Position numbers and translations under genes: made by a program. From positions 1-36,825 of the forward strand of contig MIAN01000268.1 in assembly GCA_001829125.1 (NCBI GenBank): DNA of 36,825 nucleotides, read 5' to 3'. Shown here one piece after another: positions 15,868 through 23,915 of the stretch. The stretch is from Spirochaetes bacterium GWB1_27_13. Its GTDB lineage: Bacteria > Spirochaetota > GWE2-31-10 > MWDO01. Position 1 is the stretch's first letter; every line of letters begins with the position of its first letter. The notes under the pieces are model-generated. The model worked only from the letters and a program-made list of their open reading frames with translations, searched no databases and had not been told where the DNA came from.

Positions 15868-16817
15868 TAAATTTTATTTTTCTTTTTAATAAGTTCTATT
15901 TGTTCCTTTGTTAGAAAACCTTTTGTTTTCAATTTTTCTTCTGTACTTGATAATTCATTATTAAAATTTTCACCACATTTTACTAAATCAATGTACATTT
16001 CAAATAAAAACACTAAAGTATTACGATCATCATCTTTTGGGTCTAATTTAATAGTACTTTTATCACCAAATTTTAAATTTTTGTTATATTGCTCGTTATT
16101 TGACATTTTTTTTGCAACAGCGGTTTTAAAATTGCTACCAGCAATTGCTTTTTTCCCAGTAAGTAAGAAAAGTTTACCAATATATTTATAAGTTTCTGGA
16201 TTTTTTGGATCTAAGTCTTTGGATTTTTGAAACATTTTTAGAGATTCATCATATTCTTTATTGAGAAAATTAAGCTTACCAATTATAAAATATGCTTCAC
16301 TATCAAAAGGATCAATATTTACAAGCCTTTTCGCATAAAAAAGAGTTTCTACAATCCTATTAATCTTTTGCAACAAATCAATTATCAATTTAAGATAAAA
16401 TTTATCAGTTGGAAAAAATTGTAATATTTGAGAACACAAAATAACCGCATCATTATATTTTTTTTCATTTATGAGAATATCAAGTAACTGCTTTTGATAT
16501 TCTATTATAGCATTTGGTGGGCTCGTTTCTATTGCATTTTTTATTAACCTTATCGCATTTTCTTTTGCCTCTTTGTTTTGAGTATTCTTATTTAAATAAT
16601 AAAGAGTTATTCCGTAAAAAAAATGCAAATAAGGAATTTCTCTATTTGCCTTTAAAATAGTGAATGGGACTTTTTCAACTACATATCTATAAATTTCTTT
16701 ATATTTTTGGAGTCTTTCTTTTTCTATCTCATTTTTTGTTTGAATTTCATCCAAAAATTTCAATCTTTCAAAAGCATTAGTTGCAAATTGAAATAAAATT
16801 TTACTATCTATTTCCAT
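15867..16817 (-). CDS. TPR-repeat protein, flagellar locus
   Basis: A 316-residue cytoplasmic protein without signal peptide. TPR-like units are visible in residues about 100-235 (VILCSQILQFFPTDKFYLKL; AYFIIGKLNFLNKEYDESLK; PETYKYIGKLFLLTGKKAIA). Its ATG overlaps the TAA of the flgJ-like gene by one base, so it is coupled to flagellar rod assembly. Such scaffolds often mediate protein contacts; a flagellar role is inferred from position only. Confidence 0.75.
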   Translation of the reverse strand: MEIDSKILFQFATNAFERLKFLDEIQTKNEIEKERLQKYKEIYRYVVEKVPFTILKANREIPYLHFFYGITLYYLNKNTQNKEAKENAIRLIKNAIETSPPNAIIEYQKQLLDILINEKKYNDAVILCSQILQFFPTDKFYLKLIIDLLQKINRIVETLFYAKRLVNIDPFDSEAYFIIGKLNFLNKEYDESLKMFQKSKDLDPKNPETYKYIGKLFLLTGKKAIAGSNFKTAVAKKMSNNEQYNKNLKFGDKSTIKLDPKDDDRNTLVFLFEMYIDLVKCGENFNNELSSTEEKLKTKGFLTKEQIELIKKKNKI

Positions 16818-17221
16818 TATTTATATCCAGAAAGTTGTTTAAAAAGTTCATCAGAGATTCTTGTACTCGAATTTTTTGCTATCATTGTTGCATATTCATC
16901 ATAAAGAAAATCAGAAAATATTTCTTCAGCCTGTCCACCATCTATGAGTTTATATTTATTTATAGTTTTTTTCATTTCCTTTAAAACTTGTTTCCATAGT
17001 AAACTTTCCAAATCAATACAAGAATCATGAAGTTTTTTTTCTCTCTTATCAAGCTTTAACTCATTTACAGTTCCATCTGGATTAAATTTTTCTTTAAGCA
17101 ATTCTTTAAAGCTTTTACCTTCTTTATTATTGTCATTTTTTATCTTTGAATTTAGAGTATTTAAATTACTCAAATCTTGAGATAAAAAAGATGGGTCTAT
17201 TGATGTTAACGAATTAGCCAT
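16817..17221 (-). CDS. flgJ: FlgJ-like rod-binding protein, single domain
   Basis: A 134-residue protein whose residues about 65-130 match the FlgJ N-terminal rod-binding domain: DLESLLWKQVLKEMKKTI, then GGQAEEIFSDFLYDEYA. It would cap or scaffold the growing flagellar rod in the periplasm. The C-terminal glucosaminidase domain of enterobacterial FlgJ is absent, as known for spirochaetes such as Borrelia. I chose ATG 17221 because GGAGG lies five to six bases upstream; ATG 17233 would place the ribosome site inside the gene. A sigma-28-like promoter lies at 17380-17406. Confidence 0.82.
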   Translation of the reverse strand: MANSLTSIDPSFLSQDLSNLNTLNSKIKNDNNKEGKSFKELLKEKFNPDGTVNELKLDKREKKLHDSCIDLESLLWKQVLKEMKKTINKYKLIDGGQAEEIFSDFLYDEYATMIAKNSSTRISDELFKQLSGYK

Positions 17222-17336
17222 AAAAACCTCCATAACAATAAGTTACACTGATGTTCACTGATTACATAAATCAAACATTTTTGGAATTCTATCTGTATTA
17301 CGACAGATGTATAAACTATTGAACTCGATCCCCTGT

Positions 17337-17376
17337 AATCTGTGTCAATCTACTATAATCCGTGCCAATCTGTGTT
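17337..17376 (+). repeat. Dispersed 4 x 10-bp element
   Basis: Units AATCTGTGTC, AATCTACTAT, AATCCGTGCC and AATCTGTGTT in exact 10-base phase. It lies in the leader between the sigma-28-like promoter and flgJ, in the antisense direction to that gene. Its last bases run straight into the promoter -10 region. Confidence 0.8.
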
Positions 17377-17379
17377 ATA

Positions 17380-17406
17380 TTCTCGGAAGAAAAAAGATTT
17401 ACTTTA
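17380..17406 (-). promoter_or_regulatory. Sigma-28 (FliA)-type promoter of flgJ and the TPR gene
   Basis: On the - strand TAAAGTAA (plus 17399-17406), an 11-base spacer and TCCGAGAA (plus 17380-17387). This matches the FliA consensus TAAAGTTT-N11-GCCGATAA at six of eight bases in each box, with exact spacing. It implies that this unit is a late flagellar operon. Confidence 0.65.
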
Positions 17407-17511
17407 GAGGGTAATATTTATCAATATTTAAGATTACTATTTTTAGAAATTTTTATTGAATAAAAACTAAAAGTTTAAATATTAACTCAGAAAATTTTAT
17501 AAGTTTTTTGG

Positions 17512-17544
17512 AGACCTAATAGATTTTCAAAATCTCTTAGGTCT
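17512..17544. repeat. Strong inverted repeat between flgI and flgJ
   Basis: AGACCTAA and AGATTTT (17512-17527) pair with AAAATCT and TTAGGTCT (17529-17544) with one mismatch between the two blocks. GGAG/CTCC may extend the stem. It lies downstream of flgI on the - strand, upstream of the flgJ promoter, and so probably isolates the two transcription units. The remaining 17234-17617 sequence is A/T tracts without genes. Confidence 0.65.
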
Positions 17545-17617
17545 ATTTCTCCCAAAGTTTTTCTTTTTTGTTATTTTTTATTTTTTTTTAAAAAAAAGAA
17601 GCAAAAAAGAAAAAAAA

Positions 17618-18616
17618 TTACAACAATATCAACTTTGCATTTATAGCCCCGACTTTATATACAGACTCAATTAAAGCAATAATTTCGCCAACTTGTAAAC
17701 CAGCTTCATTTAAAATATTAACAAGTTCACCAATTGTTTGACTTTTTAACTCAAATGTATATTTTTTTTCTTTATTTTGAGTTGAAATTTTAACTTGAGC
17801 TTGGGGAGTTGAAACTGTGCATTCTTGGATAATAACATCACCACCAGCAACAATAACGCCAGTTTTTTTATCAATTATAACCATTGCAATATTATCAGGA
17901 GTGACAGTTAAGACTTCGAGTTTTGAAATAAAATCAACAATATTTTTCTTTTCTTCTTCACCCAAAATAATTTCAACAAGCCCTGCATCGACTGCCGTTA
18001 TTTTTAAGTCTTGATTTAGACTAAGTACTGCTTCTCTAATTAAGTTTGCAGTTGTAAAGTCTGCAATTTTAAGACTAATATTTATTTTTTCACCATCTGT
18101 AAATGTAGAAACAACATCCTTTTCAACAATTGCCCCTTGTGGAATTGATGCTGATGTTTCACTATTTTGATCTTTTGTGCCAGAAATTATTCTACCCTGA
18201 GCAACAGCATAAACATTGCCATCAGCAGCTTTTAATGCAGTTTGTAAAAGTATTCCACCTGATAAAGACTTTGAGTCACCAATAGAACTAATCGATACAT
18301 CAACAATATCTCCGCCTCTAACAAAAGGACCAATATTTGCAGTAACCAAAACGCAGGCAACATTTTTTGATTTAATATCTTCCTGCTTTAGGTCAAATCC
18401 ATAATTTGTCATCAAATTAAGTAACATCTTTTGAGTAAGTTTAAACTCCCTTGAGTCTCCCCTACCCTGCAAACCAGTCACAAGCCCAATGCCAGTAAGT
18501 TGATTGTCCCGTATTCCCTGAATTACTGCGATGTCTTTAATCCGTACTGGATTTTTTGCAAATAAACTCATTGAGAGAATAAAAATAGCAAAAAATATTA
18601 ATTTATATTTCAACAT
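17618..18616 (-). CDS. flgI: Flagellar P-ring protein FlgI
   Basis: Forms the peptidoglycan-level ring around the flagellar rod. After a signal peptide (about 1-20) come RIKDIAVIQGIRDNQLTGIG, LVTGLQGRGDS, NVACVLVTANIGPFVRGGDI, and DVSISSIGDSKSLSGGILL, all diagnostic of FlgI. At 332 residues it is slightly short of the usual 350-370. It overlaps the upstream flgA gene by 14 bases. No flgH (outer-membrane L-ring) is seen, as expected for spirochaetes whose flagella stay in the periplasm. Confidence 0.95.
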   Translation of the reverse strand: MLKYKLIFFAIFILSMSLFAKNPVRIKDIAVIQGIRDNQLTGIGLVTGLQGRGDSREFKLTQKMLLNLMTNYGFDLKQEDIKSKNVACVLVTANIGPFVRGGDIVDVSISSIGDSKSLSGGILLQTALKAADGNVYAVAQGRIISGTKDQNSETSASIPQGAIVEKDVVSTFTDGEKINISLKIADFTTANLIREAVLSLNQDLKITAVDAGLVEIILGEEEKKNIVDFISKLEVLTVTPDNIAMVIIDKKTGVIVAGGDVIIQECTVSTPQAQVKISTQNKEKKYTFELKSQTIGELVNILNEAGLQVGEIIALIESVYKVGAINAKLILL

Positions 18617-19553
18617 ACAATTCTCCGTTATTTTTTCTTAAAATTCCTATTTTCTCTTTACCATTTAAAAGTTTTACCTTAATTTTTTCGTTTTCATAAG
18701 CATCTGATAATGATATACAAGGTATTGTAACTTCAATATTTTTTCTTTTTATTATAAGTTTTAAATTTTCGTCTTTTATTATAGATGGAATCTTTTTTAA
18801 AACATTCCACCTTAAAATCTCACCTGTGCCAATGCCAGCTATAAATTTCGTGTTTTCTGCCTTAATTATTTCAAAAACTAAGTTATCTATCTCTTTATAC
18901 GCGGTTATATCAAGATTTTTAGTATAAAACTCGTCTTTTTTCAAAAAATCATCTTTTAAAAAACTTTGCTTAGAAATCCAGACATCTGCAAAAATATTTA
19001 CATCTATATTAACAAAATATTTTTTGTCTCCAACAATAAGTGGAATCCTTTTTAAATTAGCAATATCTTTTAACCCATAATTTAGCTTATTTATTTCCCA
19101 ATTATAGACAGAATCAAAATTATTTAAGTCAATTTGAGGTTCTGTCTTTATTAAAGTTATTTTAATCTTAAATCTTTCCTTATCTACATAATTTGATAAA
19201 TATTCTTCTAAAAATGCAATTGGAGTTTCTTTTTCGTTTTCTTCTACTCTATCTTCTGTTACATCACCATCTTCTACAATTTCTATGAATGTTTCTTTAC
19301 CAGAAAGGTTGATATTATTTACATTTTGTGAAATTAAAAGTTTTAATAATTCGTTATTTTTTATTCTATTTTTAAAATTATATTTGTTGTAAATGATTAT
19401 ATTTTCTAAATTAGAAGGTAATTTTTCAAAAACTATATCTTTTAAATATAAATTTTTATCTATAACAAATACTTTTTCTTTTAAAGTAATGTCTAATGAG
19501 TAAATAGAAAACTCAAATAAAAATAAAATAAATAAAAAAATTACCTTTTTCAT
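18603..19553 (-). CDS. flgA: Flagellar P-ring assembly chaperone FlgA
   Basis: A periplasmic protein of 316 residues with a signal peptide (KKVIFLFILFLFEFSIYSLD). The C-terminal half (about 190-316) has the SAF-like layout of FlgA: KKDEFYTKNLDITAYKEI, AGIGTGEILRWNVLKKIPSI, and a final VKLLNGKEKIGILRKN. FlgA helps FlgI polymerise into the P-ring, and the two genes overlap here. I chose ATG 19553 because it puts the signal peptide at the N-terminus; a start 21 bases upstream is possible. Sequence similarity in the first half is low, as usual in this family. Confidence 0.82.
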   Translation of the reverse strand: MKKVIFLFILFLFEFSIYSLDITLKEKVFVIDKNLYLKDIVFEKLPSNLENIIIYNKYNFKNRIKNNELLKLLISQNVNNINLSGKETFIEIVEDGDVTEDRVEENEKETPIAFLEEYLSNYVDKERFKIKITLIKTEPQIDLNNFDSVYNWEINKLNYGLKDIANLKRIPLIVGDKKYFVNIDVNIFADVWISKQSFLKDDFLKKDEFYTKNLDITAYKEIDNLVFEIIKAENTKFIAGIGTGEILRWNVLKKIPSIIKDENLKLIIKRKNIEVTIPCISLSDAYENEKIKVKLLNGKEKIGILRKNNGELYVEI

Positions 19554-19579
19554 AGCATTTTCTCTTGATAACAAAATAC

Positions 19580-19607
19580 AACAAGGGACTTAAGCCCTTG
19601 TTTTTTT
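19580..19607. repeat. Hairpin between flgG and flgA
   Basis: AACAAGGG (19580-19587) pairs with CCCTTGTT (19595-19602). On the + strand it is followed by seven T and looks like a terminator, but no + gene lies upstream. On the - strand, where flgG-flgA-flgI are read, it is followed by GTATTTTG, so it could act as a partial terminator or processing site after flgG. Confidence 0.6.
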
Positions 19608-19615
19608 ATTATCTA

Positions 19616-20410
19616 TTATCTTTTTAGATTAACAGCTGTATTAAGCATAGCATCAGAAGTTTGAATTGTTTTTGAGTTTAAATCATAAGCTCTTTGAGCT
19701 ACGATCATATTAACCATTTCTTCTACAACCTGAACATTACTCATTTCAATAAAACCCTGATGTAATTTACCCATTCCTTCATAAGCTGGCATACCATTAA
19801 TTTCTGCACCAGATGCTTCAGAAATTTTATAGAGGTTTCCACCAACATTAGTTAGACCTGCTGGGTTTATAAATCTATTTAGTGTAATCTGACCTACATC
19901 GATTATTTCGTCAGATGCACCTGTCTTACAAGTAACAATTCCATCTTTACTAATAGAAATTGAGTCAGCCAAAAAACCTTCTGGAAAAATAATCTCTGGT
20001 AAAATTTTATAACCACTATGATTTACAATCTGTCCATTAGAATCAATTTTCCAAGCACCATCTCTCGTGTAAGCCTCACTGCCATCATAAAGTTGAACTT
20101 TAAAAAAGCCTTCACCTTCAATTGCTAAATCCAATTTATTGTTAGTGTTTTGTAATGACCCTTGCAAAAATATTTTTTGTGTTGCAGCAGGTTTCACACC
20201 AAGACCGACGTTAATTCCTGTTGGATAATTACTAATAGAAGTGGAAGGAGTTCCAGCCATTCTTAAATTTTGATATAATAAATCTTCAAAATCAGCACGA
20301 GTTTTCTTGAAACCAGTTGTATTAACATTGGAAAGGTTATGTGCAATCGTATCAATATTAAATTGTTGACCAACCATTCCAGAAGCACCTGTCCATAAAG
20401 AGCGAAGCAT
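19616..20410 (-). CDS. flgG: Flagellar distal rod protein FlgG
   Basis: The N-terminus MLRSLWTGASGMVGQQFNID and NLSNVNTTGFKK are the rod/hook-family signature. DLAIEGEGFFKV and YTRDGAWKID are the mid-domain, and the C-terminus has MSNVQVVEEMVNMIVAQRAY with a final NTAVNLKR. At 264 residues it equals the usual FlgG length. I chose ATG 20410 because AAGGAG precedes it and it gives the canonical N-terminus; the frame is open for eight further codons upstream. It heads flgG-flgA-flgI behind a sigma-28-like promoter. Confidence 0.96.
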   Translation of the reverse strand: MLRSLWTGASGMVGQQFNIDTIAHNLSNVNTTGFKKTRADFEDLLYQNLRMAGTPSTSISNYPTGINVGLGVKPAATQKIFLQGSLQNTNNKLDLAIEGEGFFKVQLYDGSEAYTRDGAWKIDSNGQIVNHSGYKILPEIIFPEGFLADSISISKDGIVTCKTGASDEIIDVGQITLNRFINPAGLTNVGGNLYKISEASGAEINGMPAYEGMGKLHQGFIEMSNVQVVEEMVNMIVAQRAYDLNSKTIQTSDAMLNTAVNLKR

Positions 20411-20446
20411 AAATTTCTCCTTAAAGAAAAACAATTATTCATTATA

Positions 20447-20473
20447 TTCTCGGATGTTTAAAAAAAATATTAA
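20447..20473 (-). promoter_or_regulatory. Putative sigma-28-type promoter of flgG
   Basis: The - strand TCCGAGAATATAA (plus 20442-20454) is identical over 13 bases to the -10 region of the flgJ promoter. The -35 is weak: TTAATATT at a 10-base spacing. The shared -10 box in front of two flagellar units supports the call. Confidence 0.5.
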
Positions 20474-20702
20474 TTTATTTTTTTACATAGTCATCGTAAT
20501 TCAAATTTCAAATTAACATTTAGTCACAAGAATTGCAGAATCAATATAAACTTTTGAGCAGAATAAACAAACTATTTATTAATTTTTTCCAAATTCTATT
20601 TACAAAATAATTAAAATGAATATAATTTATTAGAGATTAGCAAAATTATATTTAAACAGTTTTTATCTCAAAACATATTTTACTAATTTTTACAATAAAA
20701 CG

Positions 20703-20945
20703 TAATATGTGTAATTCAAAAAAATCCGTGCTAATCCGTGTTATAGAAAGGTTTTTCATTAATTTGTAATAATTAAAATTTTATGCTACATAAAAAGCAT
20801 AATCTGTGTAATCTAAGAAAATCCGTGCTAATCCGTGTTATAGAAAGGTTTTTCATTAATTTGTGATAACTAAAATTTTATGCAGTATAAAAAAGTATAA
20901 TCTGTGTAATCAAAAAAATCTGTGCTAATCCGTGTTATAGGAAGG
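20703..20945 (+). repeat. Tandem array (about 2.5 x 97 bp) built on the dispersed element
   Basis: Units start at 20703, 20800 and 20898. Each begins with the four 10-base units (AATCTGTGT, AATCTAAGAA, AATCCGTGCT, AATCCGTGTT), then ATAGAAAGG, a TTTTTCATTAATTTGTGATA stretch and AAAATTTTATGC. The third copy stops after the first part, where ATAGGAAGGTGTTATG forms the ribosome site and start of the gene at 20950. The rest of the 20435-20949 region (20474-20702) is AT-rich and I see nothing in it. Confidence 0.9.
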
Positions 20946-20949
20946 TGTT

Positions 20950-21540
20950 ATGAAAATAAAATTTGTTGTTTTTTTTACTGTTATTTTATCTTTTTTGGCT
21001 CATGCTAATTCATTGAATACAAATTCTAATAATGATAATATTTCGTTTAAAATATCTTATTATGGCAAAAAAACCATACTTTCACCAGAGCAGTTGATAA
21101 ATATTGATAATAATCTTAAAATTGTTCACGCTACATTCGCAGGAATTACTTATGCGAGTTTATGGGCTTTAGATGCTATTGGTATTGCTTTGTTATACCA
21201 GTTTTTTACAGATCAAAACTCAACATATTACGACCCGCTTAAATATTCTCATATAGGGTTATCTATATCAGCGTTATTAACTTTTGCGACTACTGTTGTC
21301 CTTGCTTTTACAAAGATTGGGATAAAGATACAAAATAAATTTGCGATAAAAAAGACTCATTTTATAGCAGCTTTTGTTACTCTTGGTTTTTATCTACTTG
21401 AGCTTGCATCCATTATTCTTTCGTCTGTTTTTTTTGTAAACAAATACGAAGAGGCAAAATGGGTTGGGCTTGCACATGGGATTACTTGTGGAGCAACAAG
21501 TCTTGCTTTGACAGTTTCTTTTATTACTATTTTCTTTTAA
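20950..21540 (+). CDS. Four-helix membrane protein, cytochrome b561-like
   Basis: A signal peptide (about 1-20) is followed by four hydrophobic helices. Each has a His at or near its start: IVHATFAGITYASLW, YSHIGLSISALLTF, KTHFIAAFVTLGFY and GLAHGITCGATSLA. One His per helix over four helices is the arrangement that binds two b hemes in cytochrome b561-type domains. That suggests a membrane electron carrier, but no sequence search was possible and the family is not certain. 196 residues. AGGAAGG precedes the ATG. It stands alone, downstream of a tandem repeat and convergent with the GNAT gene, whose stop codon is four bases inside its own end. Confidence 0.6.
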   Translation: MKIKFVVFFTVILSFLAHANSLNTNSNNDNISFKISYYGKKTILSPEQLINIDNNLKIVHATFAGITYASLWALDAIGIALLYQFFTDQNSTYYDPLKYSHIGLSISALLTFATTVVLAFTKIGIKIQNKFAIKKTHFIAAFVTLGFYLLELASIILSSVFFVNKYEEAKWVGLAHGITCGATSLALTVSFITIFF

Positions 21541-22013
21541 TTTTCTGGCAATAACATCGTATGCAAAAATTTCATTGGTGGATTAGATTCTGTAAAGCCG
21601 ATTTTTTTATATAGATGTTGTGCTGATTCATTATCACTTCTTACTTCTAAAGTAATTTTGCAGCAATTTAGGCTTTTGGCTTTTTGGAATATTGCGGTAA
21701 TGAGATTTTTACCTATTCCTTTGTTTCTAAATTCTTTTAATACAATTATATCGTGGATATTAATTAGTGGTTTTGCATTAAAAGTTGAGTAACCAACAAA
21801 TGTCACTGCCATTCCTACAAACTTTTCGTCTATTATTGCAAAAAATATTTTTTTAGTTGGAAAGTTTTTAATATCATTTAAGAGTTTATCTTTAACAATT
21901 TGAGTCTCAAATGGCATTCCGCCACCCATTCCATCCTTAATATAATTATTTAACAAGTCAATAAATGCTTCCTGTTCTTTTTGGTTTTGTAAATCTGATT
22001 CTATTATTTTCAT
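21537..22013 (-). CDS. GNAT family N-acetyltransferase
   Basis: 158 residues with GNAT motif A: IIVLKEFRNKGIGKNLITAI, where R-N-K-G-I-G binds acetyl-CoA. Motif B follows: CKITLEVRSDNESAQHLYKK and IGF. The acceptor substrate is unknown. AGGAG lies before the ATG. It is divergent from the NifA-like gene and has its own sigma-54-type promoter, so it may be expressed under nitrogen limitation. Confidence 0.88.
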   Translation of the reverse strand: MKIIESDLQNQKEQEAFIDLLNNYIKDGMGGGMPFETQIVKDKLLNDIKNFPTKKIFFAIIDEKFVGMAVTFVGYSTFNAKPLINIHDIIVLKEFRNKGIGKNLITAIFQKAKSLNCCKITLEVRSDNESAQHLYKKIGFTESNPPMKFLHTMLLPEN

Positions 22014-22044
22014 AGTATTTATCTCCTAAATTCTCATAAAATAT

Positions 22045-22062
22045 TAGCATTTTTTGTGCCAT
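22045..22062 (-). promoter_or_regulatory. Sigma-54-type promoter of the GNAT gene
   Basis: The - strand reads ATGGCACAAAAAATGCTA: GG and GC are separated by exactly ten bases, as sigma-54 requires, and TGGCAC is the consensus -24 box. About 32 bases before the GNAT start codon. Confidence 0.55.
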
Positions 22063-22071
22063 TTATAAAAA

Positions 22072-22089
22072 TTGGCATAGATAATGCTA
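22072..22089 (+). promoter_or_regulatory. Sigma-54-type promoter of the NifA-like gene
   Basis: TTGGCATAGATAATGCTA has GG (22074-22075) and GC (22086-22087) ten bases apart, 37 bases before the start codon. It lies back to back with the GNAT promoter, their -24 boxes about 13 bases apart. Confidence 0.55.
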
Positions 22090-22125
22090 AAATATAGTTA
22101 TCCTTAAAATATTGGGAGATTAGTT

Positions 22126-23676
22126 ATGCAAAAAGATGAATATGGATTTAAAGAATTATCTATTTTATTTGAAATCAGTAAAAAACTTGATGACAGTATG
22201 GATTTGAAAGAAGTTTTACCTCCTGTTTTAAAAATAATGGCAAATTTTATGGATATGCACTTAGGAACTGTAACTATTTTAAATCGAGAAACTAAAGAAA
22301 TTGTTATCGAAGAGGCTTATGGACTTTCTCCTGAACAAAGAGCAAGGGGAAGGTATAAGCTTGGCGAAGGAATTACAGGAAAAGTTGTAGAAACTGGAGA
22401 GCCAACTGTCGTAAAAAGGGTTTCGGATGAATCAAAATTTCTTGATAAAACAAAGGCTCGTGAGCAACTTAATAAAAAAGATATTTCATTTATTTGTGTC
22501 CCAATAAAACTTGGTAAAGAAGTAGTTGGCACTTTGAGCTTTGATAGATATTTTGTTGACGATACAACTTTAGAAAATGATCTAAAACTTGTTACTTTAA
22601 TAGCATCACTAATAGCACAAGCAGTAAAATTAAGACAAAAAACAAACGAGGAGATAGAAAATCTAAAAGCAGAAAATACACATCTTCAAAATGAATTAAA
22701 AAATAAATTTAATCCATCAAATATCATTGGAAATTCTAAAGCTATGAAAGAAATTTACTCATTTATGGAGAATATTTTAGATAACAAAACGACTGTTTTA
22801 ATTAGAGGCGAAAGTGGTGTGGGTAAAGAACTTGTGGCTCATGCAATTCATTACAATGGCATAAGAGCTAATAAGCCTTTTGTAAAAGTAAATTGTGCAG
22901 CTCTTCCAGAAAATCTTATAGAATCAGAACTCTTTGGACATGAAAAAGGGGCTTTTACTGGTGCAATAAACAAGAGAAAGGGAAGATTTGAAATTTCAAA
23001 TGGCGGAACAATATTTCTTGATGAGATTGGGGATTTTCCAATGGCAACACAAATAAAACTTTTAAGAGTAATTCAAGAGAGAGAATTTGAAAGAATCGGA
23101 GGTGGTGAAATAATCAAAATTGATGTAAGGATTATTTGTGCTACAAATAGAGACTTAGAAAAACTCATTGAAGAGGGCAAATTTAGGCAAGACTTATATT
23201 ATAGAATAAATGTTTTTCCAATTTATGTACCTGCATTAAGAGAAAGAAAAGACGATATTATTCTTCTTGCTGATTATTTTTTGGAAAAATATGCAAAGAT
23301 AAATAATAAAAACATAAAAAGAATTTCAACTCAGGCAATTGATATGCTAGTTTCTTATCATTGGCCTGGAAATGTTAGAGAACTTGAAAATTGTATAGAA
23401 AGAGCCGTAGTTCTTTGTTCTGATGGTGTAATACATGGCTATAATTTGCCGCCATCTCTTCAATTAGCTGAAACAACGGGTACAACAAATATTGGAAAAC
23501 TTGAATCTGTTGTTAATACAGTTGAGAAAGATATGATCATTGATGCTATTAAACTTACAAATGGTAATCTATCAAAGGCAGCAAAAATTCTTGATATAAC
23601 AGAAAGAATGATAGGTATAAGGATAAATAAGTACAACATTGATGTAGGAAAATTTAAAAGCTATACAAATTTGTAG
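22126..23676 (+). CDS. nifA: NifA-like sigma-54-dependent activator
   Basis: Activates sigma-54 promoters, here most likely that of nifH. In order: GAF sensor domain (about 20-170), coiled-coil linker (175-195), AAA+ domain (about 197-430) with Walker A GESGVGKE (228-235), the sigma-54-contacting GAFTGA loop (275-280), Walker B GGTIFLDE (293-300) and FRQDLYYRINVFPI, then a Fis-type helix-turn-helix (NGNLSKAAKILDITERMIG). 516 residues, the usual NifA length. I see no C-x4-C in the linker, the motif of oxygen-sensitive NifA; only ENCIERAVVLC is present. Assignment as NifA relies on architecture and its place directly upstream of nif; it could be another activator. Confidence 0.82.
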   Translation: MQKDEYGFKELSILFEISKKLDDSMDLKEVLPPVLKIMANFMDMHLGTVTILNRETKEIVIEEAYGLSPEQRARGRYKLGEGITGKVVETGEPTVVKRVSDESKFLDKTKAREQLNKKDISFICVPIKLGKEVVGTLSFDRYFVDDTTLENDLKLVTLIASLIAQAVKLRQKTNEEIENLKAENTHLQNELKNKFNPSNIIGNSKAMKEIYSFMENILDNKTTVLIRGESGVGKELVAHAIHYNGIRANKPFVKVNCAALPENLIESELFGHEKGAFTGAINKRKGRFEISNGGTIFLDEIGDFPMATQIKLLRVIQEREFERIGGGEIIKIDVRIICATNRDLEKLIEEGKFRQDLYYRINVFPIYVPALRERKDDIILLADYFLEKYAKINNKNIKRISTQAIDMLVSYHWPGNVRELENCIERAVVLCSDGVIHGYNLPPSLQLAETTGTTNIGKLESVVNTVEKDMIIDAIKLTNGNLSKAAKILDITERMIGIRINKYNIDVGKFKSYTNL

Positions 23677-23715
23677 TATTTTTGTTAATTTTTTAAGTTT
23701 TAAATTTATTATAAG

Positions 23716-23749
23716 AAAAAGAGTAGATATTAATCTGCTCTTTTTTTTT
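23716..23749 (+). terminator. Intrinsic terminator after nifA
   Basis: AAAAAGAGTAGAT pairs with ATCTGCTCTTTTT (one G-T pair) around ATTA, followed by a nine-T run, 40 bases after the stop codon. Confidence 0.9.
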
Positions 23750-23778
23750 GCAAATTAACAAATCATATATGTAACAAA

Positions 23779-23834
23779 TCCTACCTAAAAGTAAGAATTA
23801 AAATTTAATCCTACTTTTAGGTAGGAGTTTTTTT
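23779..23834 (+). terminator. 15-bp inverted repeat with T-run upstream of nifH
   Basis: TCCTACCTAAAAGTA (23779-23793) and its exact complement (23812-23826) around 18 bases, then GTTTTTTT. It can be a second terminator behind nifA. Its position, 82 bases before the -24 box, also suits an activator-binding site. Confidence 0.65.
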
Positions 23835-23915
23835 AACATTATTTATATTTTATTTTTATAAATAATTTATATAACTCATTTATATAAAACAAATTAATCT
23901 ATAAATAATAATTAA

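Noticed and set aside
20703-20945. CRISPR array
   Set aside because: Only about 2.5 copies, and the whole 97-base unit is conserved, so there are no distinct spacers; no cas genes are present.
23770-23785. NifA upstream activator site TGT-N10-ACA
   Set aside because: TGT at 23770 is followed ten bases later by ACC, so only one half matches, and it overlaps the terminator stem.
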